In this document: positions 21,769 through 29,489 of the stretch, piece after piece
Position numbering within the stretch: position 1 is the stretch's first letter
How the letters are laid out: each line of letters opens with the position of its first letter
Origin: a virus
Length of the DNA: 49,579 bases
Virus record (IMG/VR): IMGVR_UViG_3300011997_000001
Coordinates: 1-49,579 of that record
Strand: one strand, 5' to 3'
Translations under genes and position numbers: made by a program
The notes under the pieces: generated by a model
Told to the model about the DNA's origin: nothing
Database searches by the model: none
The model's input: the letters and a program-made list of their open reading frames with translations, nothing else

Positions 21769-21815
21769 CCTCACGCTAGAGGCCGGTCGTGGCGCGTGGG
21801 GTGTGACACGCCACG
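21769..21815 (-). promoter_or_regulatory. Late-gap palindromic element R2
   Basis: Leftward it reads CGTGGCGTGTCACACCCCAC then GCGCCACGACC and, 6 bases on, CTCTAGCGTGAGG. CGTGGCGTG pairs with CGCGCCACG. Element R3 is nearly identical over about 50 bases. TAGCGT fits a TAnnnT -10 box. It fills the 159-base gap 21670-21828 ahead of the tail tube genes. Confidence 0.6.
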
Positions 21816-21828
21816 ACTACCGGACGGG

Positions 21829-22182
21829 TCAGGCGTCCGCTGCTTCGTAGGTCGCCTCGAAGATGTCCGGCTTGCAGGGGTAAAACTCGCCTTGCACTCC
21901 CCGGATGACGTAGTCGAAGAGGTTGACCCAATGGCCGCCCTCCAGCGTGGCGATGATCATGCGGCCGTCCCGCGGATCAATAGTCACACCGGACTCGGGC
22001 CACGGCTTACGGCCCTCGATCACGTCGAGTGGCTCGAACGACCCGAGCGTGTTCTTCTCAATCCACTGGTAGATCGCGTGGGTTGCGCTGGTTACAGATG
22101 CGCCGGTCGGGTGGGGTCCGGCGCCGCCCCCGCAGAACTGCCGAGCCTCGATGACGACGGGCTTCTTGCGGAACATGGGCAT
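21829..22182 (-). CDS. Conserved phage protein (MFRKKPVVIEA family), 117 aa
   Basis: It begins MPMFRKKPVVIEARQF and ends ANLF-like strands into GVQGEFYPCKPDIFEATYE. That N- and C-terminal signature belongs to a small protein widespread in tailed phages whose function is not known to me. The true start may be the second ATG (22176). It is unusual to find it inside the tail cluster; it overlaps the next upstream gene by one base. Confidence 0.75.
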   Translation of the reverse strand: MPMFRKKPVVIEARQFCGGGAGPHPTGASVTSATHAIYQWIEKNTLGSFEPLDVIEGRKPWPESGVTIDPRDGRMIIATLEGGHWVNLFDYVIRGVQGEFYPCKPDIFEATYEAADA

Positions 22183-22400
22183 CAGGCGCGCTCAGGGGTG
22201 AAGGTCAGAGTGAACGGCTGCCCGACTTCGAAGTGCTCAGCGACGGAGTCGAGTACGACCATTGTGAGGTTCAGAATGGGGGTCCACTTGGCCCATTCCT
22301 TGTTGCGGTCATCCGAGTAGTCGGCACCGAAGTTGAGATTGGTCTGTCCATCGGTGTTCTGGGTCTTGCTGGTGACCTTGATCTTGGCGGTGATGCTCAT
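22182..22400 (-). CDS. Hypothetical protein, 72 aa
   Basis: A beta-rich small protein: MSITAKIKVTSKTQNTDG, then ILNLTMVVLDSVAEHFEVG, then PFTLTFTPE. GGAGCAACCC precedes ATG 22400. No membrane segment. It resembles small single-domain proteins that bind a larger structural partner. It is encoded with the MFRKK-family gene, apparently as a two-gene insert between the tail terminator and tail tube units. Confidence 0.65.
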   Translation of the reverse strand: MSITAKIKVTSKTQNTDGQTNLNFGADYSDDRNKEWAKWTPILNLTMVVLDSVAEHFEVGQPFTLTFTPERA

Positions 22401-22415
22401 GGTGGGTTGCTCCTT

Positions 22416-22862
22416 CTATGGGCGTTGGTAGGTGATCTCGAACGTCTCGAACTGCTGCCACAGGCCACCGACGAGATCAGGGAACCCGTCGTAGTTGGCC
22501 TCACGGGTCATGACCTTCGCCGCGGTCAGGGTCATGGGGGTGACGTACCCGGTGCGGGTGCGGGCGGCGACCCGGGCGCGGATCAGGTCGAACAAGGTGC
22601 GGGTCTCAGTCTCGGTGGCGCACACGGCGCGGATGCCCAGCTGCAGGTGCAGGATGTCGTGGAACCCCGACTGTTCCGCGGCCGCGACAGGGGTGGACCC
22701 GGGCAGCATCGAGATGATGACGAACGGCACGAGCGTCTCCGGAGGCGGGACCTCCTGGTGCATGGTCAACGGTTTGCCGCCCATCGAAGCCGGCAGGACC
22801 GCGCCCAGCCACGTCTTGAGCGCGGCGACAACAGGGCTGGGTTGCCAGATCGGGTCAACCAT
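22416..22862 (-). CDS. Tail terminator/minor tail completion protein
   Basis: A 148-residue protein with the usual order of a tail terminator: DPIWQPSPVVAALKTWLGAV, then VPPPETLVPFVIISMLPGST, then HLQLGIRAVCATETETRTLF, and ending QFETFEITYQRP. ATG 22862 is better spaced from AGGAAG than GTG 22871. It overlaps the upstream gp10-like gene by 8 bases. It probably caps the tail tube and joins it to the head. Confidence 0.75.
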   Translation of the reverse strand: MVDPIWQPSPVVAALKTWLGAVLPASMGGKPLTMHQEVPPPETLVPFVIISMLPGSTPVAAAEQSGFHDILHLQLGIRAVCATETETRTLFDLIRARVAARTRTGYVTPMTLTAAKVMTREANYDGFPDLVGGLWQQFETFEITYQRP

Positions 22863-23343
22863 CAGTGGCACTTCCTCTCACACGGCCAAGGACGCCCTCA
22901 ACGGCGGTGACGGCCGCGGCCTGGAACAACGGTTCGATGGTGTCCCCAGCGGGTTTCCAGTGCGGGAACGCCGACTGCTTGTACACGCGACCAATGGAGT
23001 CGACCCCGACAAATCCGTACTCGAGGCGGTTGCCCTGCAACGAGTTGGTGTAGACGTCGCCCTCCACTGAGCGTTCCCCGTCCAACGTGCCTGAGCTGAA
23101 CGACAGGCTGATGGAGCGGCGGTAGTCACCGGTGGCGACGTTCGGGCCCGGACCGGTGCCCTCAATGTGCGGGCGGCCGGGCTTGTGGAACCCGGTGGAC
23201 ACGTTGACCCGGACCTCGTTCTGCAAGCGCATGCCGTACTCGCGGATCGTGTCCTCCATGGCCTGCCCGACCTGGTGGCCGACGTCTTCGAGGTCGATCA
23301 GGGTCCCGGTGAAGGACACCTCAACGGCCAGTTCGTTGCTCAT
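22855..23343 (-). CDS. HK97 gp10-like head-tail connector protein
   Basis: 162 residues: NELAVEVSFTGTLIDLEDVG, then IREYGMRLQNEVRVNVSTGF, then GDYRRSISLSFSSG and LEYGFVGVDSIGRVYKQSAFPHW, ending with a helical segment. This is the pattern of the HK97 gp10 (head-tail joining/tail completion) family. ATG 23343 is inside the end of the 51-aa gene upstream. The stop overlaps the tail terminator start. Confidence 0.8.
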   Translation of the reverse strand: MSNELAVEVSFTGTLIDLEDVGHQVGQAMEDTIREYGMRLQNEVRVNVSTGFHKPGRPHIEGTGPGPNVATGDYRRSISLSFSSGTLDGERSVEGDVYTNSLQGNRLEYGFVGVDSIGRVYKQSAFPHWKPAGDTIEPLFQAAAVTAVEGVLGRVRGSATDG

Positions 23344-23476
23344 CGGCTTCCCTCCCGTCCAGGGAGTGGTGCACGAGCAGGAAGTTGCCGTTGATCTCTT
23401 CGACGCGGGGCCCGCACACGCAGGCGTCATCAGGGTGCTCGATCAGGTCGCCAAGAGGTCGCACGTGCAGTTCCAT
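23321..23476 (-). CDS. Small CxC protein, 51 aa
   Basis: ATG 23476 overlaps the metallopeptidase stop (ATGA) and the end overlaps the connector gene. It contains HPDDACVCGPRVEEI and FLLVHHSLDGRE. This CxC plus HHSLDGRE layout recurs as a tiny gene in actinophage connector regions; function unknown. Two cysteines and two histidines could bind one metal. Confidence 0.75.
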   Translation of the reverse strand: MELHVRPLGDLIEHPDDACVCGPRVEEINGNFLLVHHSLDGREADEQRTGR

Positions 23477-23862
23477 CAGTCAGCCAGCAGGTACGCGGTC
23501 AGTGCGGGGTTGTCGCGCAACACGAGGACGATGGGCGATTCAAACATTGAGACGACGGCTTCCTCGCGGTCGTCCTTCTTCTTGCCCAAGTCGCGCCAGT
23601 CGGGGCTGCCCATGACGGCCGTGCACAGGGCGTGCATGACCTCGTGCCAGAGCGTCACGCGTTGAACGTCGGGCGTGGCTTCGGGGTTGACGTAGATCGT
23701 GGCTTCGAGATTCAGGGTGTGGCCGTAGTCGCCTTTGGTCTGGACCTTGTGTTCGACTCGCACCCAGTCGTCAGGGTCGATGGTCACCCGGTAGGTGACT
23801 GGGCCGACGCGGACCGTGGCTGGCATATTTTCTGGCATATTTTCATGCCGTTTCTTCGCCAT
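23476..23862 (-). CDS. Putative zinc metallopeptidase (HEVMH motif), 128 aa
   Basis: The motif LWHEVMHALCTA at residues 71-82 is a HExxH zinc site as in SprT/ImmA-type small peptidases, followed by a possible third ligand in EEAVVSMFESP (Glu or Asp). The N-terminal half is beta-rich. The start carries a duplicated ENMPENMP segment from a 12-base tandem repeat (23818-23842). It is embedded in the head-tail connector operon, so it could mature a structural protein or attack a host target after injection. Activity is inferred from the motif. Confidence 0.75.
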   Translation of the reverse strand: MAKKRHENMPENMPATVRVGPVTYRVTIDPDDWVRVEHKVQTKGDYGHTLNLEATIYVNPEATPDVQRVTLWHEVMHALCTAVMGSPDWRDLGKKKDDREEAVVSMFESPIVLVLRDNPALTAYLLAD

Positions 23863-24166
23863 CAGACCTGCCCTTCACCACGCCGCGGAGCCGGGCGCTG
23901 AACTCGCGCTCCAGGCTGTTGATGATCCGGGCCGCCTCGACCAGCCGCTGCTCGGCGGGCAGGTCGTTCCACTGCCGGATGAACTGCGCCGGCGTCGGCC
24001 AGCAGTCAGGAGCCTGGACGTCGTCGGGTGCGCACTCACCAACCCGAAGGCGGGCAACCTCAGCCACAGCCCTGTCGCGCATATCCTCTAGCGCCAAACA
24101 CGTGGTAATCGCCTGCTTGCGACTCATCTGGTCGAAGCGCACGGCCGGGTAGGTGGTGACGCTCAT
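23843..24166 (-). CDS. Hypothetical protein, 107 aa
   Basis: Helical protein: MSRKQAITTCLALEDMRDRA, then WPTPAQFIRQWNDLPAEQRL, then LEREFSARLRGVVKG. It overlaps the metallopeptidase gene by 20 bases at its 3' end and the connector gene by 4 at its 5' end. LPAEQRL-type segments occur in small actinophage proteins; no function is known to me. Confidence 0.65.
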   Translation of the reverse strand: MSVTTYPAVRFDQMSRKQAITTCLALEDMRDRAVAEVARLRVGECAPDDVQAPDCWPTPAQFIRQWNDLPAEQRLVEAARIINSLEREFSARLRGVVKGRSDGEETA

Positions 24167-24594
24167 ACCTGCCCGGTTTCGGGGTAGGCCACGACGGTCA
24201 GGTCACGGATCGCGCCCGCGCTGCTGTCGGGGATGGCTTTGACGATGAACTGGCGGGCCACAGCAAGCCGGGGGTCGCGGCAGGTCAGCACAGTCCACAC
24301 GTCGCCGATCAGGACGTTGGTGACCGCGACAGGGAGCAGGAGACGCCAGTTGGTGTCGGAGCGCACCGTGCCCGGGTAGGGCTGCCCGTTCGACCCACCG
24401 GCTTGGGGGACGAGCAAGGCCACCTCGTCCGCGTAAGTCACCTCGGCGAGCACAATGACCTCTTCGAGGGTGTCAGGGTCCACAGTGACCAGGTCCTTGC
24501 CCCTTTGGCCCTTGACCGTGGTCCCGGACGTGGTCATGGCCTGCTCGGCCAGGGACTGGGCCCGGGCGAAGACCGACGTCAGGTCGAGGTTCAT
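24163..24594 (-). CDS. DUF6093-like connector protein, 143 aa
   Basis: Starts MNLDLTSVFARAQSLAEQA, continues VTVDPDTLEEVIVLAEVTY and LLVPVAVTNVLIGDVWTVLT. It has the look of the DUF6093 family, a neck or head-tail component in actinophages. ATG 24594 overlaps the upstream stop (ATGA). Earlier in-frame codons to 24681 lie inside the upstream gene and are less likely. Confidence 0.7.
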   Translation of the reverse strand: MNLDLTSVFARAQSLAEQAMTTSGTTVKGQRGKDLVTVDPDTLEEVIVLAEVTYADEVALLVPQAGGSNGQPYPGTVRSDTNWRLLLPVAVTNVLIGDVWTVLTCRDPRLAVARQFIVKAIPDSSAGAIRDLTVVAYPETGQV

Positions 24595-24845
24595 CGTCGT
24601 GCCTTTCGCTTCCGGGCGTACCAGGCGATGGGTCGCACCGTGTCGCCAGGTTCGGGGTGATCCTCGGGCACAACGACGCACCGGAGCATCTGGCGGATCC
24701 CAGCGTTCGGGCCGCGCAGGACGGTGCGCACGGCCGTGATGAGGTACGTGCGGCCAGTGGACACGCTCCGCAGGTACTCCCCTTGGAGGACTCGGGCGGA
24801 CGAGTCGTAGAACAGACCTACCTCAGCTCCGAGCGGGGCACTCAC
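24591..24845 (-). CDS. Hypothetical connector-region protein, 84 aa
   Basis: GTG 24845 overlaps the upstream stop (GTGA). Beta-rich start (LFYDSSARVLQGEYLRSVST, TYLITAVRTVLRG), then CVVVPEDHPEPGDTVRPIAW and a basic tail KRKARR. It is probably a small neck or stopper protein by position. No firm family match. Confidence 0.65.
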   Translation of the reverse strand: MSAPLGAEVGLFYDSSARVLQGEYLRSVSTGRTYLITAVRTVLRGPNAGIRQMLRCVVVPEDHPEPGDTVRPIAWYARKRKARR

Positions 24846-25258
24846 TCCGGGGCCTGCCCGGTCTCGATGGCCTGGGCCATCTCAATGAGGACCTCGAGCG
24901 CGGCATAGATCGGGTTGCGGTTAAACCCGCGCTTCAAGGCAGCCTGGGTCAGAGTGTCAGGGTTGACCGACTGGAGGAACTCCACGGCGTGCGCACCCTG
25001 AACGATGGTGACCTCAGCGGGCCCGTCATAGGTCACGCCGCCCATCAACTCGACGTAGACCTTGGTCGAGCGTCGCCGATCGCCAGCCTGGATCGTGACA
25101 CCACCGTAGGCAACGCGGTTGCTCAGGTCGTGGCCATCGACAGTGATGGTGCCTGCGCCGAGTTGGTCGATCTCGACATGGACGGGGTGCAGCACTGGAG
25201 CGGGGTCGTTGTGCTCGGTCTCGATGAGCGTTTCGTTTGTGGGCATGCCTGCCATCAT
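24842..25258 (-). CDS. Hypothetical protein, 138 aa
   Basis: Three in-frame ATGs (25258, 25255, 25246) begin MMAGMPTNET. Beta-rich: HPVHVEIDQLGAGTITVDGH, then VAYGGVTIQAGDRRRSTKVY, then a helical end (YAALEVLIEMAQAIETG). It lies directly after palindromic element R4 and before the connector genes. I see no family. It may be a small structural or regulatory protein. Confidence 0.65.
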   Translation of the reverse strand: MMAGMPTNETLIETEHNDPAPVLHPVHVEIDQLGAGTITVDGHDLSNRVAYGGVTIQAGDRRRSTKVYVELMGGVTYDGPAEVTIVQGAHAVEFLQSVNPDTLTQAALKRGFNRNPIYAALEVLIEMAQAIETGQAPE

Positions 25259-25260
25259 GC

Positions 25261-25292
25261 CAGTGTGGTCCGTGGTTTGCGACACTCCACGC
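25261..25292 (-). promoter_or_regulatory. Late-gap palindromic element R4
   Basis: Leftward it reads GGCGTGGAGTGTCGCAAACC then ACGGACCACACTGG. It is the most diverged copy: GTGGaGTGTCgCAaaCCACG aligns with GTGGCGTGTCACAtcCCACG of R3. It fills the only gap in the connector cluster, immediately before the three ATGs of the next gene. Confidence 0.45.
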
Positions 25293-26276
25293 CTAAGCGG
25301 AACGCCTTGCTTGCAGGGCTGCGAGGCGCTTTGCTGCTGGCCCACGAGCCACCGACGCGACCGGCGCCAACGTCCCATTACCCCGACGGTCGACAACCTT
25401 GCGGAACCCCACGTCGGAGCCGTTGGCCGCGTCGACCAGCTGCTGCGCGGTGAACTGCGGGCCCATCGGCTTCGCCCCGATCAACGACTTGACGTCCGGG
25501 CGGGGGATCGTCACGCGTCGACAGTTGGGATGTGAGATGGGGACCGAGCGCGCCTCAGCGATGGGCAGGATCAGACCGTTGGCCTGGGTCGTGTCGTCGT
25601 GAGAAAGCCACCCACAGTTGGGCCCGTCCATGACCTCCATGAACTTCACCTGGTGGGACTCGGCCTGGTTGAACCCGCCCACCTGGTACGCCTCGGCTGT
25701 CTTGGTGCGCACCACCATGTCGGCGTAGGAGGCCAGGCCGTGGCGTGAGCCGTCCTTGTAGACGATCGCAGCCACCGACTGCTCCCGCAGGGCCTTGGCC
25801 AGGTCCCGGCCCGCCTGGGTGGCTGGGGTGCCCGTGTAGAGCCGGTCCGAGACGTGGTCCCGGGCCAGGGTGCGGATCAGGTCCTTGGTGGTTTGCCGCA
25901 TGTGGGTGGTCGCGTGCAGCAGGTCCGCGTGGGTGTCGGTCGCAAGGTGGGTGATGGCGTCCAGGTCGACCCCGGTCGACGCGACAGCACCACCGACGGT
26001 CAGCGCGGTGGCGTGGGCGCCCAACAGGTACGCGTCGCGGACCCCGGACAGGACGTGCCGGGCGGCGATCTCATCGGCAGCGTCCGCCAAGGCTGCGATG
26101 TGGTTCTGGAGCTCCAGGAGGCGACGCCTACGGGCCGCAGCACCCATGGTCGGCCAGTCGGCCTCCAGCTGCTCGACCTGGGCGGAGATGCGGGCCCACA
26201 CGGCTTCCAGGTCCCGACGCAGAATGATGGTCAGGGCTTCGATCGCGTCGGCGATCGCCGACGGGTTGTCAGCCAC
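25293..26276 (-). CDS. Minor capsid protein (phage_min_cap2/MuF-like)
   Basis: A 327-residue protein. The N-terminal half is helical. The C-terminal half carries the family motifs: YADMVVRTKTAEAYQVGGFN, then FMEVMDGPNCGWLSHDD, then ANGLILPIAEARSVPISHP, NCRRVTIPR. This matches Minor capsid protein 2/MuF-type head proteins, which sit at the portal vertex. GTG 26276 overlaps the previous gene by 8 bases. In this phage it follows the major capsid protein rather than the portal. Confidence 0.87.
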   Translation of the reverse strand: MADNPSAIADAIEALTIILRRDLEAVWARISAQVEQLEADWPTMGAAARRRRLLELQNHIAALADAADEIAARHVLSGVRDAYLLGAHATALTVGGAVASTGVDLDAITHLATDTHADLLHATTHMRQTTKDLIRTLARDHVSDRLYTGTPATQAGRDLAKALREQSVAAIVYKDGSRHGLASYADMVVRTKTAEAYQVGGFNQAESHQVKFMEVMDGPNCGWLSHDDTTQANGLILPIAEARSVPISHPNCRRVTIPRPDVKSLIGAKPMGPQFTAQQLVDAANGSDVGFRKVVDRRGNGTLAPVASVARGPAAKRLAALQARRSA

Positions 26277-26604
26277 GGGCGGTGACCCGACGCAGGTGCG
26301 TCGAGAACGCCGAGCCCCCGGTCACCTCAGCGGTCTCAGCCTGCTCGAGGCGGAGGATCTGCGCGTCGAGCGCGACCAGGTCCGTCTTGGAGCTCGACAC
26401 GGACAGGACCCCGGTCAGGGTGAACGATGATGCTTCGGACCCGCCGGCACCAGATGCACGCCGGCGCTTCAGCACCCGGAGTGCGACCAGGCGCCACCTG
26501 TCGGCCAACGCGGCCGCGTACAGGCCCAGGGTGACATCCGTGGGTGGGGTGGAGTCGCCGATCTCGTCACGGATCAGGTCAAGGTCGGTCGAGGTCAGCG
26601 CCAT
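26269..26604 (-). CDS. Head-tail adaptor-like protein, 111 aa
   Basis: Starts MALTSTDLDLIRDEIGDSTP, continues LGLYAAALADRWRLVALRVL and ends in a helix with LVALDAQILRLEQAE. Helical proteins of this size after the capsid gene are usually gp6-like adaptors that dock on the portal. ATG 26604. Family assignment is tentative. Confidence 0.65.
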   Translation of the reverse strand: MALTSTDLDLIRDEIGDSTPPTDVTLGLYAAALADRWRLVALRVLKRRRASGAGGSEASSFTLTGVLSVSSSKTDLVALDAQILRLEQAETAEVTGGSAFSTHLRRVTARG

Positions 26605-26650
26605 TATTCGTATCCTCCGGTGCGAGCGGAACTTGCTGATATGTGGTGAC

Positions 26651-26690
26651 GGCCCCGCGCCCACGACTCGTGGTCAGTGGGTGCGGGGCC
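26651..26690 (-). terminator. Hairpin after the capsid gene cluster
   Basis: Arms GGCCCCGCGCCCAC (26651-26664) and GTGGGTGCGGGGCC (26677-26690) pair over 14 bases with one G-T, 12-base loop. It lies in the 107-base gap between the gene ending at 26712 and the adaptor gene (26604). It could lower expression of connector genes relative to capsid, which is made in hundreds of copies. Confidence 0.7.
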
Positions 26691-26711
26691 GCGTCAAACA
26701 GCGAGCAGTGG

Positions 26712-27071
26712 TCAGGCTTTCGCCGGACCGCGCGTCCGCTTGGGGCGTGGACCGCGCACCCGCTTCGGGCGTGCCGGCTTGGGCGCTGGAGCACCCGCAC
26801 CGTCGTCCGCTGGCTCCGGCCCAACCACGGGCTCGGGGCCCTCTGAGGGGTCGGGGTCGCCGGATTCGTCGGCGGCACCGCCCTCAGTGGTGAAGTCGTC
26901 TTCCCAGACGAGAAGCTCCTCAGCCTCGTCGGGCTCGGTGTCGGCGAGCAGGTGCGCACCCACCTCGAAACCCTCCGGAACCTCGTCGCCAGCGAAGAGG
27001 ACGACCGGACCGTCCGGCCCACCCACGTGCAGGTAGACCGAACCGTCCAGGTCCTCGCGGATCCGAGCCAT
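26712..27071 (-). CDS. Small head-region protein with acidic middle and basic tail, 119 aa
   Basis: Starts MARIREDLDGSVYLHVGGPD, with an acidic stretch TEPDEAEELLVWEDDFTTEG and a Pro/Lys/Arg end (PARPKRVRGPRPKRTRG). ATG 27071 is two bases from the capsid stop. The basic tail could touch DNA or capsid. No family is recognised. A DUF-type small head protein is commonly found here. Confidence 0.7.
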   Translation of the reverse strand: MARIREDLDGSVYLHVGGPDGPVVLFAGDEVPEGFEVGAHLLADTEPDEAEELLVWEDDFTTEGGAADESGDPDPSEGPEPVVGPEPADDGAGAPAPKPARPKRVRGPRPKRTRGPAKA

Positions 27072-27073
27072 GA

Positions 27074-28102
27074 TCAGGCGACCGTCGCCGAGAAGAGGCC
27101 GTTGATGTCGGCTGCGACCGGCATGAACGTCGCGTTGGTCTTCGTCCAGCCCGTGACCGGGTCCGGGCTCTTCCACGCACTGGCGACAAGGCCCGGTGCG
27201 TCGTGGAGCACGAAGTCCACAGCCGCCGTGGTGGCGAAGTCCAGGGCCTCAGCGGTCAGGCCCCACTGGGACTCGCCGACACCGTCGGTGACCAGGATGA
27301 ACCGGTTCACCGGGATGACGCGGGCGTTGGCGCCGTTGACGTACAGCTGGTGGTCGTACTCGTGGATCAGCGGCAGGCCGTTGTCGGAGCGGACCTGGGC
27401 CAGCTGGGACCGGTTCAGGTTCGGCTGCGCGCCAGCGTTGCCGCCCCAGTACGCGGCGCGGTACTCCGCGTTGCGCAGCAGGTAGCCGACGACCGTCGAG
27501 GACGTGATCGCCGCGACCGGTGCCTTGCCCGAGTCGTTCTTGACTACCAGCACCCACGCCTGCTCATCGCTGAGCGGCGTCGAGGTCGCGACAACACTCC
27601 ACAGGACCGCGGCGGTCACCACGTGCGTCCCAGGCAGACCGAAGTCAGCCTCGATGGTCAGACCGTTCTCGGCGACCAGGGAGAACTTGCCGTCGGTGAG
27701 GAAGTCACCACGGGCCAGCTCGGCACGGTTCCGGACGGCGCGGACACTGTTCTCCACGTCGTCGTAGACGGTGGCGACCATGTCGTCCAGGGCGGTGCCA
27801 CCGTTGCGGGCGGCCTCAAGGGACAGGCGCTCCCACTCGGTGAGCATCAGTTTCTGGCCCACAGGGGGCAGGAGCACCTCGGTGACGGCGATGCTGAGCG
27901 GACGGGACCCGATCGGGGTCTCAGCGTTGTACGCCCGGTACTGGGCGACGACGTTGGTCCGGGTCTTGCGTGCGACCCTGGACTTGATGCCGTTGATGAT
28001 CCGGTCGGGAAGGAACCGGTTGAGGCTGTCGGGGAACTCGTCGGGGACCGTCCGTGCGAACACGGTGAGGTTGGCCGGCGAGACAATGTCCCAAAGCTGC
28101 AT
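27074..28102 (-). CDS. Major capsid protein (lambda gpE family)
   Basis: 342 residues. It starts MQLWDIVSPANLTVFARTVP and contains RFLPDRIINGIKSRVARKTR, AQYRAYNAETPIGSRP, VLLPPVGQKLMLTEWE, GEFL-like scaffold strands and LIHEYDHQLYVNG. These match the phage major capsid protein E family, in which no N-terminal delta domain is cleaved. The upstream lambda D-like decoration gene supports the assignment. ATG 28102. Confidence 0.93.
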   Translation of the reverse strand: MQLWDIVSPANLTVFARTVPDEFPDSLNRFLPDRIINGIKSRVARKTRTNVVAQYRAYNAETPIGSRPLSIAVTEVLLPPVGQKLMLTEWERLSLEAARNGGTALDDMVATVYDDVENSVRAVRNRAELARGDFLTDGKFSLVAENGLTIEADFGLPGTHVVTAAVLWSVVATSTPLSDEQAWVLVVKNDSGKAPVAAITSSTVVGYLLRNAEYRAAYWGGNAGAQPNLNRSQLAQVRSDNGLPLIHEYDHQLYVNGANARVIPVNRFILVTDGVGESQWGLTAEALDFATTAAVDFVLHDAPGLVASAWKSPDPVTGWTKTNATFMPVAADINGLFSATVA

Positions 28103-28126
28103 GGCTGTTTCTCCTTATCTGCCGGG

Positions 28127-28510
28127 TCAGACGAACCGGATGGTGGGGTTGTCGACCTTGGCCGAGGCGTCGACCGCGAAGGGCAGACGAGACTCGTCAA
28201 CCTTGCCGTGGGTCAGGATGGCTGCGCCGACGGACTTGGTCGCGCTGATGGCGACGTTGCCGACAGTGAAGCCGACGAAGACGGTGCGCCCGTCAACTGC
28301 GGCGTTGTCGAACAGGCCGTACTTGCCGGTCGCGGTGACCTTGGCCACGGCGGTGCCGGACGGCAGGACACCGGTCGGGAAGTGCGTGGCGGGAACGAAG
28401 CCGACCGCGCCGTCAAGGGTGACGGTCTCGGTGGCGTCCGTACCGTGGGCCGATGCGATCCAGGAGTTGTCCTCCGGGGTGTAGCTGGTGGTGACGGGGC
28501 TGATGTCCAC
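28127..28510 (-). CDS. Head decoration protein (lambda gpD-like)
   Basis: 127 residues, rich in Val/Thr/Gly: TLDGAVGFVPATHFPTGVLP, SGTAVAKVTATGKYGLFDN, VFVGFTVGNVAIS. This is the head decoration protein D family pattern (trimeric cement on the capsid surface). GTG 28510 has GAGGAG six bases upstream. Located directly before the E-type capsid gene, as in lambda. Confidence 0.88.
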   Translation of the reverse strand: MDISPVTTSYTPEDNSWIASAHGTDATETVTLDGAVGFVPATHFPTGVLPSGTAVAKVTATGKYGLFDNAAVDGRTVFVGFTVGNVAISATKSVGAAILTHGKVDESRLPFAVDASAKVDNPTIRFV

Positions 28511-28649
28511 GTCTTGCTCCTCACGTGCGAAAGGGAACTGGTTGTGCTCGCACGTGCGGGCTCAGGTGCCGCCGTCGTCCACCGTTGCGGGCGGTGGTGC
28601 CCGTTCCCCGTATTACGGCTGCGGGGTGGCCGTGGTGCGTGCGTGGGGT

Positions 28650-29417
28650 CTAGGCGACCTTGGCGGGTGGGAAGCGTTTGAGGGCTTCCGCTGCGCCTTT
28701 GGCACCGAACGTGGTGCCCGCGGGGCGGGTCTGGAGGGGTCCCGTACCTGGGACGGTGTCGGCCTTGGGGACGACTGGTGCGAAGAATGTCGGGGCGGCA
28801 ACCTTCACGGCCTCGATCGCCGCGGTGATCGCCGCGTCGTCGGCGTCAGCTGGCACGTCGACCAGGCGGGCCGCAAGAGCCAGCTGCGGGTTGTCCTTGC
28901 CGTCGACCTGCGGGGCGATACCGGCGATCAGCAGCGCCCGGGTGACCTTGGACGCCAGGATCGTGGCCGCGGCGGTCACGCCCAGCGCGTCGGAGGCGGT
29001 CTTGGCTGCGGCCGCGAGGTCGGTGGCCTTCTGGGCCTCAGTCTTGGCTGCCTCTTGGGCGGCGGTGGCGGTGGCGATCAGGGCCTTGGCCTCAGCGACA
29101 GTCATGCCGAGCTCGGCGGCAACCTCAGCAGCCCCGGCCCTCTTGCCCTTGGCGGACTCTGCGGTGGCGATGCGAGTCAGGTCGTCCTGGGTGAACTTCT
29201 TGTCGGCGGCGGCGGCCTGTGCAGCAGCAGCAGCAGCAGCTTGGGCGGCCGCGTCGCCGCCTCCACCACCAGCGCCGCCGTCATCTTCGGGCGCGTTGCA
29301 GAGCATGCCAAAGGCCAGCCCGGCATACGGGTGGTACTTGCCGCGGTTCCGCTTCATGCCCTTGAGCACGTTGCCTCCAAGATCGTTGTCGGTCTGCCCT
29401 TGCACGCCGGTGCGCAT
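28650..29417 (-). CDS. Scaffold protein candidate with alanine tract
   Basis: 255 residues. A Gly/Ala-rich segment (DDGGAGGGGGDAAAQ then an alanine run encoded by the GCA/CAG triplet tract 29221-29240) precedes a long helical region (RIATAESAKGKRAGAAEVAA, KTEAQKATDLAAAAKTASDA). Composition, helix content and position between portal and decoration protein fit a scaffold. No ClpP, S49 or U35 protease motif is present in it. ATG 29417; later ATGs (KGMKRNRG) are possible. The gap 28511-28649 downstream shows only a short CCACCG/CGGTGG hairpin. Confidence 0.75.
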   Translation of the reverse strand: MRTGVQGQTDNDLGGNVLKGMKRNRGKYHPYAGLAFGMLCNAPEDDGGAGGGGGDAAAQAAAAAAAQAAAADKKFTQDDLTRIATAESAKGKRAGAAEVAAELGMTVAEAKALIATATAAQEAAKTEAQKATDLAAAAKTASDALGVTAAATILASKVTRALLIAGIAPQVDGKDNPQLALAARLVDVPADADDAAITAAIEAVKVAAPTFFAPVVPKADTVPGTGPLQTRPAGTTFGAKGAAEALKRFPPAKVA

Positions 29418-29429
29418 GCGGGGCTGTTC

Positions 29430-29481
29430 ATTGGCTCACGCTAGAGGGTGCGTGTGTCGCGTGGGATGTGACACGCCACGA
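29430..29481 (-). promoter_or_regulatory. Late-gap palindromic element R3
   Basis: Leftward: GTCGTGGCGTGTCACATCCC then ACGCGACACACGCACC then CTCTAGCGTGAGCCAAT. It is almost the same as R2. GTGGCGTGT pairs with GCGACAC; TAGCGT fits a -10 box. It fills the gap 29418-29489 ahead of scaffold, decoration and capsid, where a strong promoter would be expected. Confidence 0.6.
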
Positions 29482-29489
29482 CGCGCCGA

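Noticed and set aside
29221-29240. A GCA/CAG triplet tract as a phase-variable switch
   Set aside because: It encodes an alanine run in the scaffold; triplet changes would not shift the frame.
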